Below are positions 6,797 through 14,402 of a stretch of DNA of 24,609 nucleotides, one piece after another; within the stretch, counting starts at the first letter, position 1; the number at the start of each line of letters is the position of its first letter. The translations under genes and the position numbers were made by a program. Under the pieces are notes generated by a model, which saw only the letters and a list, made by a program, of their open reading frames with translations, had not been told where the DNA came from and ran no database searches. The DNA comes from an uncultured Clostridia bacterium. GTDB lineage: Bacteria > Bacillota > Clostridia > Oscillospirales > Ruminococcaceae. The stretch lies in the NCBI GenBank assembly GCA_937871145.1, contig CALMXN010000117.1, positions 1-24,609 on the forward strand, in the 5' to 3' direction.

Positions 6797-8374
6797 ATGA
6801 AAGACCAGGTAGCAAACATACTGAAGTCTATACAGCAGTACTGGAAGTCACAGGAGAAAAAGAGAAAGATAACATTTCTTGCAGTACTTGCAGGGGTTAT
6901 AGTATTCGCGGTTGTTCTGACAATGTTTCTGAACAGGCCGAACTATACAGTTTTGTTTTCAAGCCTTGAGCAATCAGAGGCATCCGAGATCGTATCAATG
7001 ATCAAGGATATGAATGTTGATGCACAGGTTAAATCAGACGGAACAATTCTTGTGCCAAAGGATCAGGAAAACAAGCTCAGGGTTGAGCTTGCAACCAAAG
7101 GCTATCCAAAGAGCGGATACAGCTACGATATATGGTCGAAGAATGTTAATATGTTCACCACTGACTCGCAGAAGAAAGAAGTCGCAAAAATGCAGTTGCA
7201 GGAAAGACTTCAGGCAACTATCGGTGAGTTTCAGGGAATAGACAAGGCAATAGTTACACTTGATATACCAGAACAGAGCAACACAGTAATTTCCACAAGC
7301 AATAGTGAGCCTACAGCATCAGTTGTTGTACATTTAAAAGCTGGTGTAAAGCTCACAGCAAACCAGATCAGCGGAATTACAAGGCTTGTAATGAAGTCAA
7401 TTTCAGGCTTGAAGGAAGAAAATGTTTCAGTTTGTGACCAGAATGCAAATCTTCTTATTGCAACAGGAGACAGCGAGGATTCAGAGTCACTGATACTTGA
7501 GACAAAAAGGCTTCAGTTCAAGAACGCTTTTGAAATACAGCTTAAAAACGCAGCAAAAACTCTTTTAGTTAAATCATACGGAAAAGACCACGTTGAAATA
7601 TCAGTAAATGCAACATTCAACTATGACAAAAAGGTTTCAGATAACACAAAGTACACACCATCTATTGGTGACAACGGTGTTGTACAGCATCAGGATGAAA
7701 GCTCTGCATGGAGCAATGACAAGGATCCAAACGGTGTAGTCGGAGTTGAATCCAACGCTGATGGTACATATCCTACACAGGACGGTTCATCAGGCAATGC
7801 AGCCTGGGGGGAATCAAGCAAGAGCACTACATATCTTGTAAATACACTTAAAGAACAGACAGAGAAAAACGGTGTATATGTAGAAAATGTAAAAGTATCA
7901 GTTGTACTTTATAAGGATACACTTTCTGATGATGAACAGCAGAAGATCGTCAGTACAGTTGCAAACGCAACAGGAACAAAGCCTGAGCTTGTTTCTGTTC
8001 AGAATCTGCCGGCACTTCAGGACAAGCCTGGCGAAGTACCAACACTTACATCTAACTTTATATTCGGATTGTCATTAAAACAGTTTGTTATTTATGCTGC
8101 TGCCATATTAGGACTACTATTTATAATAATTCTCACAATAGCAATTCTTGTCAGAAAAACTCACAAAAAGAAAGCAAAGAAGATTGAAGAGCAGATTAAA
8201 GCTGTTCAGATAGCTAATAATCCTGCACCAGTTGATATAAAGAAGCTTTCTGATAAACCAGCAGATACAAAGGAAGCTGTTATAAGGAGAGAAATCGGGG
8301 AATTTGCAAAGAACAGTCCGGAAATTGCGGCTCAGCTCCTGAAGAGCTGGCTTCGTGAAGAAGGTGGAAAATAA
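6797..8374 (+). CDS. fliF: Flagellar MS-ring protein FliF
   Basis: FliF forms the membrane-embedded MS ring on which the motor and export gate are built. The protein (525 residues from ATG 6797) has a first membrane segment at about 25-46. The YscJ-like ring-building motifs follow directly (NYTVLFSSLEQSEASEIVSMIKD, then KGYPKSGYSYDIW). A large periplasmic region contains a polar Ser/Gly/Asp-rich stretch near 300-345, and the second membrane segment is at about 430-452. The cytoplasmic tail ends with the FliG-binding region (REIGEFAKNSPEIAAQLLKSWL). AGGAGG at 6781-6786 serves either TTG 6794 (7 bases away) or the adjoining ATG 6797 (10 bases); the choice adds one residue. Its stop codon is immediately followed by the fliG ATG, so the two ring proteins are translationally coupled. 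Confidence 0.97.
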   Translation: MKDQVANILKSIQQYWKSQEKKRKITFLAVLAGVIVFAVVLTMFLNRPNYTVLFSSLEQSEASEIVSMIKDMNVDAQVKSDGTILVPKDQENKLRVELATKGYPKSGYSYDIWSKNVNMFTTDSQKKEVAKMQLQERLQATIGEFQGIDKAIVTLDIPEQSNTVISTSNSEPTASVVVHLKAGVKLTANQISGITRLVMKSISGLKEENVSVCDQNANLLIATGDSEDSESLILETKRLQFKNAFEIQLKNAAKTLLVKSYGKDHVEISVNATFNYDKKVSDNTKYTPSIGDNGVVQHQDESSAWSNDKDPNGVVGVESNADGTYPTQDGSSGNAAWGESSKSTTYLVNTLKEQTEKNGVYVENVKVSVVLYKDTLSDDEQQKIVSTVANATGTKPELVSVQNLPALQDKPGEVPTLTSNFIFGLSLKQFVIYAAAILGLLFIIILTIAILVRKTHKKKAKKIEEQIKAVQIANNPAPVDIKKLSDKPADTKEAVIRREIGEFAKNSPEIAAQLLKSWLREEGGK

Positions 8375-9394
8375 ATGCCTGTAAGTACTAATATTGATGA
8401 TATAACAGGTGCACAGCGTGCTGCGACAGTAATTGCGGCTATGGGAGCAGAAAATGCTGCCAGCGTTTATAAGTTCCTCAATGAAGAGGATATAGAAAAG
8501 CTTACATATGAGGTTTCAAAGCTTGCATACATTGATATTTCCACAGCCGACGACATTCTCACCGAGTATTATGAGCTTTGTCTTACCCAGAAGGTTATTA
8601 CCGAGGGTGGCGTGACTTATGCCCGTGATATTCTTGAAAAAGCTTTTGGCGAAAACTCAGCGCAACAGCTTATGGATAAAGTCACAAAGTCATTGAAGGT
8701 AAAGGCTTTTGACTTTATGAGAAAAGCAGATGCAAAGAATATGCTTGCTATTGTTCAGAATGAGCATCCGCAGACAATTGCACTCATACTTTCTTATGTC
8801 CGTGCAGATCAGGCATCAATGGTATTGTCTGAACTCCCGAAGGATAAGAGAGTTGACGTAGTAGAGAGAATTGCTAAAATGGACAGTGCATCACCAGAAG
8901 TTATTAAAGCACTTGAAGCTACACTTGAAAAGAAATTCTCAACAATTGTTACAACCGATATGGCAGAGGTCGGCGGTATAAATTATATTGCTGATGTTCT
9001 TAACCACGTCGACAGATCAACAGAAAAATTCATCTTCGATGAACTGACTGTAAGAGATCCTGATCTTGTTAATGATATAAGGCAGAAGATGTTTGTCTTC
9101 GAGGATATCCTTACTCTCGACGAATCATCAATACAGCGTTTTATCAGGGATGTCGATTCAAAGGACCTTGCTGTTGCTATCAAGGGTACAAGCCCGGATG
9201 TTACTGCTGTTCTTTACGCAAATATGCCACAGAGAATGCAGGAAAGCATACAGGCAGATATAGAGTATCTGCATAATGTACGTCTTCGTGATGTTGAAGA
9301 AGCACAGCAGAGAATTGTTGCTATTATCCGTCGCCTCGAAGAAGAAGGCGAGCTTGTAATAGGCAAGGGTGGAAAGGATGAAATTATTGCATAG
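8375..9394 (+). CDS. fliG: Flagellar motor switch protein FliG
   Basis: FliG couples the MS ring to the C ring and receives torque from MotA through charged residues in its C-terminal domain. The 339-residue protein has the N-terminal FliF-binding domain, the middle domain with the EHPQ motif at 130-133 (EHPQTIALILSYV), and the C-terminal torque domain (MFVFEDILTLDESSIQRFIRDVDSKDLAVAIKG), rich in alternating Asp/Glu and Arg/Lys as in functional FliG. The length is normal. The ATG starts directly after the fliF stop, with AAGGTGG at 8361-8367 lying inside fliF. Its 3' end overlaps the start of fliH. Confidence 0.97.
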   Translation: MPVSTNIDDITGAQRAATVIAAMGAENAASVYKFLNEEDIEKLTYEVSKLAYIDISTADDILTEYYELCLTQKVITEGGVTYARDILEKAFGENSAQQLMDKVTKSLKVKAFDFMRKADAKNMLAIVQNEHPQTIALILSYVRADQASMVLSELPKDKRVDVVERIAKMDSASPEVIKALEATLEKKFSTIVTTDMAEVGGINYIADVLNHVDRSTEKFIFDELTVRDPDLVNDIRQKMFVFEDILTLDESSIQRFIRDVDSKDLAVAIKGTSPDVTAVLYANMPQRMQESIQADIEYLHNVRLRDVEEAQQRIVAIIRRLEEEGELVIGKGGKDEIIA

Positions 9395-10172
9395 AGTAGT
9401 AAAATCATCACAGGGAATAAACGTCAGCGGAGTAGTTTCCATTGATAACACAGTAATAGTAAGACAGAAAACTGCTCAGTTTGATGATGACGGGGAACTT
9501 TCTGAAGTTGACTTAAAAGAAAGATTCAATGCACTTGAGCAAAACCTCGAACAGAATTATCGTGAAAAACTCGCCAGAGTTGAATATGAAAAGCAGGAAA
9601 TTTTGGATAATGCAGCTGTTCATGCACAGGCAATGCTAAGCCAGGCAAACAACGACGCTGAAAGAATCAAGCAGGACGCAAAAAACTCAGGATTCGCACA
9701 AGGCTTTCAGGAAGGCAAGCGTATCGTGCAAGAAGAGCTATCCAGTCAGCTTAATGCAGTAAAACAAATTTTAGACCAGCTTAATTCTGAAAGAGAAGCA
9801 ATATACATCGACAACGAGAACGACCTTATAGATACAGCATATGAAATGACCAGGAAGATTACACTTTCTGAAATCAAGACTGATAAGGACGTTATCTTCA
9901 ATATAGTGAAACAGGCTTGCAAGAACTTCAGGAATTCAGATTATGTGAAAATCAGCCTTGCAAAATGCGATATTGATGAAACCGTTGTAACAGACCAGGA
10001 GTTTATCAAGAAAATTGCCGGCAATATTCCTGATGTTGAAATTGAAATTCTCCCTGACGCACAGTCAGGAACAGTCATTCTTGATGATAATGAGGAAATT
10101 GTTGACGCTTCAGTACCGACACAGCTTGACTTCCTAAAGGAAGTTTTAAATGCAAGTAAGAAACTTATATAG
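9378..10172 (+). CDS. fliH: Flagellar assembly protein FliH (regulator of the export ATPase)
   Basis: FliH dimers act as the peripheral stalk that ties the ATPase FliI to FliN/FliY and FlhA and holds FliI inactive until docking. The protein (264 residues) has a long coiled-coil region at about 50-135 with the family GxxxG-like stretch FAQGFQEGK. The globular C-terminal domain (AYEMTRKITLSEI... through SGTVILDDNEEIVDAS) resembles the V-ATPase subunit E end. ATG 9378 is preferred because AAGGGTGG at 9365-9372 is five bases away; an in-frame GTG at 9369 would add three residues. It overlaps the end of fliG by 17 bases. Confidence 0.92.
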   Translation: MKLLHRVVKSSQGINVSGVVSIDNTVIVRQKTAQFDDDGELSEVDLKERFNALEQNLEQNYREKLARVEYEKQEILDNAAVHAQAMLSQANNDAERIKQDAKNSGFAQGFQEGKRIVQEELSSQLNAVKQILDQLNSEREAIYIDNENDLIDTAYEMTRKITLSEIKTDKDVIFNIVKQACKNFRNSDYVKISLAKCDIDETVVTDQEFIKKIAGNIPDVEIEILPDAQSGTVILDDNEEIVDASVPTQLDFLKEVLNASKKLI

Positions 10173-10191
10173 ATAGCAGGGAGTGAAAGAA

Positions 10192-11499
10192 TTGGATTTT
10201 TCCAGCATGCGCTCAAAAGTAGCTCAGGGTGACTTTTACAGATATATGGGCAAGATTGAGAAAATTGTCGGAACAACAATTCAGTCCACAGGTCCTGTCT
10301 GCAACATCGGTGATGTCTGCAGAATATATCACAAGGGTGAAAAAACAAGCCATATTTTCGCTGAAGTAGTCGGCTTTAATCAGAACAAGGTTCTTTTAAT
10401 GCCGTATTCAGATATAGAGGGCGTCGGCCCTGGAAGTATTGTTGACAATACAGGGGGCAAGCTCACAATCAACGTCGGTGAAGAACTTATTGGCAGAATT
10501 ATCGACGCTATAGGGAACCCTATTGACGGAAAAGGTGAAATACAGACGACCGACAGCTTTTCAATCGCTGGTATTCCGGTAAATCCACTTACAAGACCAC
10601 CTATAAAAGATATTATCCCAATGGGTGTTAAAGCAATTGACGGACTTCTCACAATCGGCAGGGGACAGAGAATGGGAATATTCGCTGGCTCCGGAGTCGG
10701 AAAATCGACTCTTCTTGGAATGATTGCGAAGGAAGTCAAGGCAGACATAAACGTTATTGCACTTGTCGGCGAGCGTGGCCGTGAAGTAAGGGAATTTATC
10801 GACAGGGATCTTGGCGAAAAGGGAATGTCACGTTCAATACTTGTTGTTGCTACCTCTGACCAGCCAGCAATGATGAGAAGTAAATGCTGTCAGACAGCTA
10901 CGGCTGTCGCAGAATATTTCAGTCACAAGGGCAAGAATGTTCTTCTTATGATGGATTCACTGACGCGTTTTGCAATGGCACAGCGTGAAATCGGTCTTTC
11001 AATCGGTGAACCACCTATTGCGAGAGGATATACTCCGTCCATTTACAGTGCAATGCCAAAGCTCCTTGAGCGAGCTGGAAACTTTGAAAAAGGCTCAATA
11101 ACAGGAATATATACTGTTCTTGTTGAGGGTGATGACACAAACGAGCCGATAGCAGATACCGTCCGTGGTATTATTGACGGACATATCGTTCTTTCAAGAA
11201 AGATTGCGTTCCGAAATCACTATCCGGCTATTGATATTCTTGAGAGTATCAGCCGTCTGATGAGTGAAATTACTGATAAAAAACAACAGGTCGTTGCCTC
11301 AAAAATGCGTAATCTGTTGTCATTATACAATTCAAACCTTGACCTTATTTCAATCGGTGCATATAAATCAGGTTCAAACCCGGCACTTGATGAAGCAATC
11401 TCAAAGATGGATAAAATCAATAAATTCCTGACTCAAGAGGTAGGCGAGGCGTTTTCCTATGATGAAGTTGTCAGATTAATGGAAGAGGCAGTTTCATAA
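10192..11499 (+). CDS. fliI: Flagellum-specific export ATPase FliI
   Basis: FliI is the F1-beta-like ATPase that unfolds and delivers export substrates. The protein (435 residues) has the N-terminal beta-barrel, the Walker A motif GSGVGKST at 166-173, LVGERGREV near 191-199 and the Walker B region VLLMMDSLTRFAMAQRE, followed by the diagnostic substrate-handling region IGEPPIARGYTPSI. TTG 10192 is chosen as the start because AGGGAG at 10178-10183 is eight bases away; the GTG at 10183 overlaps that site. The ATPase residues appear intact and the length is normal. It follows fliH with 19 bases between them and precedes fliJ. Confidence 0.97.
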   Translation: MDFSSMRSKVAQGDFYRYMGKIEKIVGTTIQSTGPVCNIGDVCRIYHKGEKTSHIFAEVVGFNQNKVLLMPYSDIEGVGPGSIVDNTGGKLTINVGEELIGRIIDAIGNPIDGKGEIQTTDSFSIAGIPVNPLTRPPIKDIIPMGVKAIDGLLTIGRGQRMGIFAGSGVGKSTLLGMIAKEVKADINVIALVGERGREVREFIDRDLGEKGMSRSILVVATSDQPAMMRSKCCQTATAVAEYFSHKGKNVLLMMDSLTRFAMAQREIGLSIGEPPIARGYTPSIYSAMPKLLERAGNFEKGSITGIYTVLVEGDDTNEPIADTVRGIIDGHIVLSRKIAFRNHYPAIDILESISRLMSEITDKKQQVVASKMRNLLSLYNSNLDLISIGAYKSGSNPALDEAISKMDKINKFLTQEVGEAFSYDEVVRLMEEAVS

Positions 11500-11511
11500 A
11501 AGAGGTAGAAT

Positions 11512-11955
11512 ATGAAGAAGTTTGAGTTTTCATTGCGTAAGCTACAGAATTATAAGGAACAGCTCCTGAAAAAAGAAAAGAATACTCTCAGCGATATGAG
11601 AAAACAGCTTCAGGGGATGTATGATGAAAAAGATAGCCTTATTCATGCCCGAAGAGATAAAAATGCTGAGCTGACAGACAGAATAAACGAGGGGCTTTCT
11701 CCACAGCACGTAATGCTCCACAAAAGATACATTGACAGCATTACTGAAAATATAGCGAACCTTGAAATTAATATAGAACTACAACAGAAGAAAATCAAAG
11801 AACAGCTTGATGTTGTTGTAGAAATCACAAAAGAATGTGACTCATATGAAAAGCTTGAGAAAAAACAGCTTGAGGAATATAAAAAAGTTGAAACCAAGCA
11901 GAATGAGCTTTTCATAGAAGAATTTGTTTCACACAGTAGCTTTATCGCACATTAA
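11512..11955 (+). CDS. fliJ: Flagellar export protein FliJ
   Basis: FliJ is a small coiled-coil protein that sits in the centre of the FliI hexamer, like the gamma subunit of F1, and links it to FlhA. The 147-residue protein is almost wholly charged helix (KFEFSLRKLQNYKEQLLKKEKNTL at the N-terminus, typical of the family), with heptad-like spacing of Leu and Ile throughout and no membrane segment. The ribosome binding site AGAGGTAG is seven bases before the ATG. Its sequence is weakly conserved in general, so the call rests on composition, length and position directly after fliI. Confidence 0.9.
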   Translation: MKKFEFSLRKLQNYKEQLLKKEKNTLSDMRKQLQGMYDEKDSLIHARRDKNAELTDRINEGLSPQHVMLHKRYIDSITENIANLEINIELQQKKIKEQLDVVVEITKECDSYEKLEKKQLEEYKKVETKQNELFIEEFVSHSSFIAH

Positions 11956-12012
11956 TTTGCCTTCATCGGCGATAGCCGTTGAATATATATTTTATTTTTA
12001 GGAGGTGAAAAT

Positions 12013-13392
12013 ATGAATGTAGCAGTAAGCTTATCCCCGCAGTTGTTCACAACCGATGCAAAGACAGGTGCTTTGAAGGTTAAGGGTGACTCAAACGGCT
12101 TTATGGGTATGCTTGCAGGAATGATGACAAATGCGACAAATGCAGTAACACAATCCCCAGCAATCAGCGAAGGTAATACTGACGATACCACTTCAAAGCT
12201 TATGTCTGAAATCTTTACTATGCTTTTGAACGGAGCTTCAACCGAAGATATCGCAGAAAAACTTTCAGGGCTGACAGATGACCAGAAATTATCACTTATT
12301 GAAACAGCCGACGAAATAATGACTTTTGTTTCTAAGCCGACAATGTCTGATAAGGACAAGGTACAGAACATCCTTTCAATGCTTGACAGGAAAAAGGAAA
12401 AAACTGACATTGGTCTTATTTATCAGGTACTTGCAATGATGGGTGTCAATGTTCAGGAAATCAAAAACAACTCAACCCCGGTAAACACACAGCCACAAAC
12501 CAATGCACAGACACAGATCAATACACAGACACAGATCAACACACAGACACAGGTCAATGTTACAGTGACAATTTCAGCAGGTTCAGAACAGGGAGTTACG
12601 GAAAGCATAATCCCATTAGTCAATTCACCAGTTACCGAAAACACACAGCAGGCAGACTTCTCAAAAGTCAGCCAAATGCTCACAAAGCTTGTTGATGCAA
12701 CAAAGCAAAGTCAGTCATTGCCAGCAGATGTAAAAGTAGTTTCAAGCAATGTTACTGATGAGGCAGCAGATTCACAGATTGCACAGGCTTCACAAAAGGC
12801 GATTGGTACAGGCACAGCAAATGAGGTTAAGTCAGCAAAGGAAAGTTCAGAGTTTGATGACCTTTTAGCTTATGCACAGCAGTCAAAATCCCCGCAGCAG
12901 GTAACAACTCCACAGGAGGTTGCTAAAGCAACAAACGTTGAAATACCTGTTCAGAAGCAGATTACTGACCAAATAATCAATCAGCTAAACACTGGCATAA
13001 CATCAGACACAAAAGAAATTACACTTATGCTTAAACCACAGGAGCTCGGCGAAGTAGCAATCAAGCTTGTAAAGAGTGGTGGAGAAATCACAGTAAGCAT
13101 TATGGCACAGAACTCTGCAACAGAAAAACTTCTTGCAGAAAGATTGCCGACACTTGTTTCCAATCTTCAGGAAATCAACGGACAGGTCAAGGACGTTATG
13201 ATTGTAAATCCTAACGAAAACACTAACAGCTTCCTTGGACAGTTCAATCTTTCACATTCAGATTCAGGAGCACAGTATCAGCAGAAACAGACTTCCAACA
13301 CATATTCAGGCAACAGCCAGAGTATAGCAGAGGAAAACAAGCAGCAGGTTAAAGAATTTGTAAGGGAGGGGCAGTTATGGCAGACGGCATAA
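12013..13392 (+). CDS. fliK: Flagellar hook-length control protein FliK
   Basis: FliK measures hook length and then switches export specificity by acting on FlhB. The 459-residue protein has a variable Gln/Thr/Ser/Asn-rich ruler region. The C-terminal Flg_hook switch domain spans about 333-402, with the hallmark MLKPQELGEVAIKL at 339-352 and a helix around TEKLLAERLPTLVSNLQEI. Residues about 164-181 are three tandem copies of a six-residue unit (N-(A/T)-Q-T-Q-(I/V)) encoded by three 18-base repeats at 12502-12555. AGGAGGTG lies just before the ATG. The gene overlaps flgD by 16 bases. Low conservation outside the last domain is normal for FliK. Confidence 0.93.
   Translation: MNVAVSLSPQLFTTDAKTGALKVKGDSNGFMGMLAGMMTNATNAVTQSPAISEGNTDDTTSKLMSEIFTMLLNGASTEDIAEKLSGLTDDQKLSLIETADEIMTFVSKPTMSDKDKVQNILSMLDRKKEKTDIGLIYQVLAMMGVNVQEIKNNSTPVNTQPQTNAQTQINTQTQINTQTQVNVTVTISAGSEQGVTESIIPLVNSPVTENTQQADFSKVSQMLTKLVDATKQSQSLPADVKVVSSNVTDEAADSQIAQASQKAIGTGTANEVKSAKESSEFDDLLAYAQQSKSPQQVTTPQEVAKATNVEIPVQKQITDQIINQLNTGITSDTKEITLMLKPQELGEVAIKLVKSGGEITVSIMAQNSATEKLLAERLPTLVSNLQEINGQVKDVMIVNPNENTNSFLGQFNLSHSDSGAQYQQKQTSNTYSGNSQSIAEENKQQVKEFVREGQLWQTA
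12502..12555 (+). repeat. Three tandem 18-base repeats inside fliK
   Basis: Three copies of an 18-base unit (AAYRCACAGACACAGRTC) run head to tail at 12502-12519, 12520-12537 and 12538-12555. They differ at few positions. The unit is a multiple of three, so gain or loss of copies would lengthen or shorten the ruler part of FliK without breaking the frame. Confidence 0.9.
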
Positions 13393-13817
13393 ACAGTTCA
13401 AGCCAGATCCAGACCAACTATGAAAAATACAAGGACTATTTTGCTAAGGAAAGTAATGGCGCTTTGGGTCAGATGGACTTTTTAAAGCTTATGACAGAAC
13501 AGATGAAAAATCAGGACTTTCAGAATCCTACCGACAATGCAGAATACATAGCACAGCTTGCACAGTTCAATTCATTACAGCAGATGCAGCAACTAAGCTA
13601 TTTCGCTAATGCATCCTTTGCAACATCACTCGTCGGAAAGACTGTTACTATGGCAGCAGTCAACAAGTCAGGCGAAACGGAAAAGGTAACAGATGTTGTT
13701 ACAGCGGTAAAAATGAACGGAACAGACTTTGAAATCATAGTCGGCGGAAAGACATTCTCCACAAAGAATCTTATGGAGGTTGTTACTGAAAAGCCAAAGA
13801 CGGAAACAGACACTTAG
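13377..13817 (+). CDS. flgD: Flagellar hook assembly protein FlgD (hook cap)
   Basis: FlgD caps the growing hook and guides addition of FlgE. The 146-residue protein has the conserved N-terminal export and cap region (LGQMDFLKLMTEQMKNQDFQNPTDNAEYIAQLAQFNSLQQMQQL, about residues 30-73), the strongest FlgD signature, and a short C-terminal domain (LVGKTVTMAAV onward). It is much shorter than enterobacterial FlgD but close to the Bacillus form, which also lacks the full beta-domain. The start overlaps the end of fliK, with GGGAGGGG at 13364-13371 as ribosome binding site. The tail is charged and repetitive (EKPKTETDT). Confidence 0.94.
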   Translation: MADGINSSSQIQTNYEKYKDYFAKESNGALGQMDFLKLMTEQMKNQDFQNPTDNAEYIAQLAQFNSLQQMQQLSYFANASFATSLVGKTVTMAAVNKSGETEKVTDVVTAVKMNGTDFEIIVGGKTFSTKNLMEVVTEKPKTETDT

Positions 13818-13852
13818 AAGTAAGATTAACAGAAATGTGGTGAGAACAACTT

Positions 13853-14257
13853 ATGAACATTAACGAATTCAGACTGAATAACCTAAAAGTCAATACCCCG
13901 ATACAGCCTGAATCCCAGAAGAAAGTTTCTCAGGACAACACAAAGCCACAGGGCAGTGCTTTCGCTCAGGCATTAAGGGAAAAGTTAAACCAGAACACAG
14001 GTTCTGTTGAATTTTCCAAGCATGCACTTGATAGAATTAATCAGCGCAGTATAGATATGACTGAGGGCAATAAGCTCGAAAGACTGAATAAAGCTGTTGA
14101 GCTCGCACAGGAAAAGGGTGCAAACGAAACTCTCGTTCTGATTGACAAAACTGCTTTTGTTGTCAATGTAAGAAACAACAAGGTAATCACAACAATGTCG
14201 GACTCCGATATGTTGGGCAACGTATTCACAAACATAGATTCAACCGTAATAATGTAA
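13853..14257 (+). CDS. TIGR02530-type flagellar operon protein
   Basis: This 134-residue protein matches the small family often found between flgD and flgE in Gram-positive flagellar operons (TIGR02530, 'flagellar operon protein'). The family core is seen at about 45-130: FSKHALDRINQRSIDM, then LNKAVELAQEKGANETLVLIDKTAFVVNVRNNKVIT and a C-terminal NVFTNIDSTVIM. The first 45 residues are polar and probably disordered. The function is not well established; position implies a role in hook assembly or early substrate export. GTGGTGAG about 10 bases before the ATG acts as the ribosome binding site. A 145-base structured gap follows before flgE. Confidence 0.85.
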   Translation: MNINEFRLNNLKVNTPIQPESQKKVSQDNTKPQGSAFAQALREKLNQNTGSVEFSKHALDRINQRSIDMTEGNKLERLNKAVELAQEKGANETLVLIDKTAFVVNVRNNKVITTMSDSDMLGNVFTNIDSTVIM

Positions 14258-14281
14258 GAGCTGGACCGAAAAGGGAGCTTG

Positions 14282-14309
14282 TTTTACTCTGACCGCTTGA
14301 TGAGTAAAA
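14282..14309 (+). promoter_or_regulatory. Stem-loop 1 in the flgE leader
   Basis: TTTTACTC at 14282-14289 pairs perfectly with GAGTAAAA at 14302-14309 around a 12-base loop. It is not followed by a T-run, so it is not a classical terminator. It is the first of three inverted repeats in the 145-base gap before flgE. Confidence 0.5.
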
Positions 14310-14316
14310 TTCACGG

Positions 14317-14347
14317 TTGACATTTATGCTATACAAAATCGTATAGT
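14317..14347 (+). promoter_or_regulatory. Possible internal promoter before flgE
   Basis: A perfect -35 hexamer TTGACA at 14317-14322 is followed by TATAGT at 14342-14347 with a 19-base spacer (18 if the -10 is read as GTATAG). The spacing is longer than ideal, and the -10 lies in the right arm of an inverted repeat. If active, it would give the hook gene and downstream genes extra transcripts starting near 14354. Confidence 0.35.
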
Positions 14348-14350
14348 ATG
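14325..14350 (+). repeat. Stem-loop 2 in the flgE leader
   Basis: CTATAC (14329-14334) and GTATAG (14341-14346) form a perfect six-base stem around AAAATC. With two G-U pairs it extends to ten pairs (14325-14334 with 14341-14350). It overlaps the -10 of the candidate promoter, so as DNA it could also be a protein binding site. Confidence 0.55.
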
Positions 14351-14351
14351 A

Positions 14352-14368
14352 GGCAGAAAATTTCTGCC
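14352..14368 (+). repeat. Stem-loop 3 in the flgE leader
   Basis: GGCAGAA (14352-14358) pairs with TTCTGCC (14362-14368) around a three-base loop. It sits directly after stem-loop 2 and about 35 bases before the flgE start, and no T-run follows. It could protect the 5' end of a processed or newly started flgE message. Confidence 0.55.
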
Positions 14369-14402
14369 CGCACAAAACTTAAATTATAAGGAGTGTATAT
14401 AA

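Noticed and set aside
11956..12012. CGGC-GATA-GCCG hairpin followed by T-rich DNA between fliJ and fliK as a terminator
   Set aside because: The stem is only four G-C pairs and the T-rich stretch is broken and some distance away; at most a weak pause site.
14300..14320. A six-codon ATG-to-TGA mini reading frame in the flgE leader, possibly a leader peptide
   Set aside because: It has no ribosome binding site and no run of regulatory codons, and its bases fall in the right arm of a stem-loop; chance is the better explanation.
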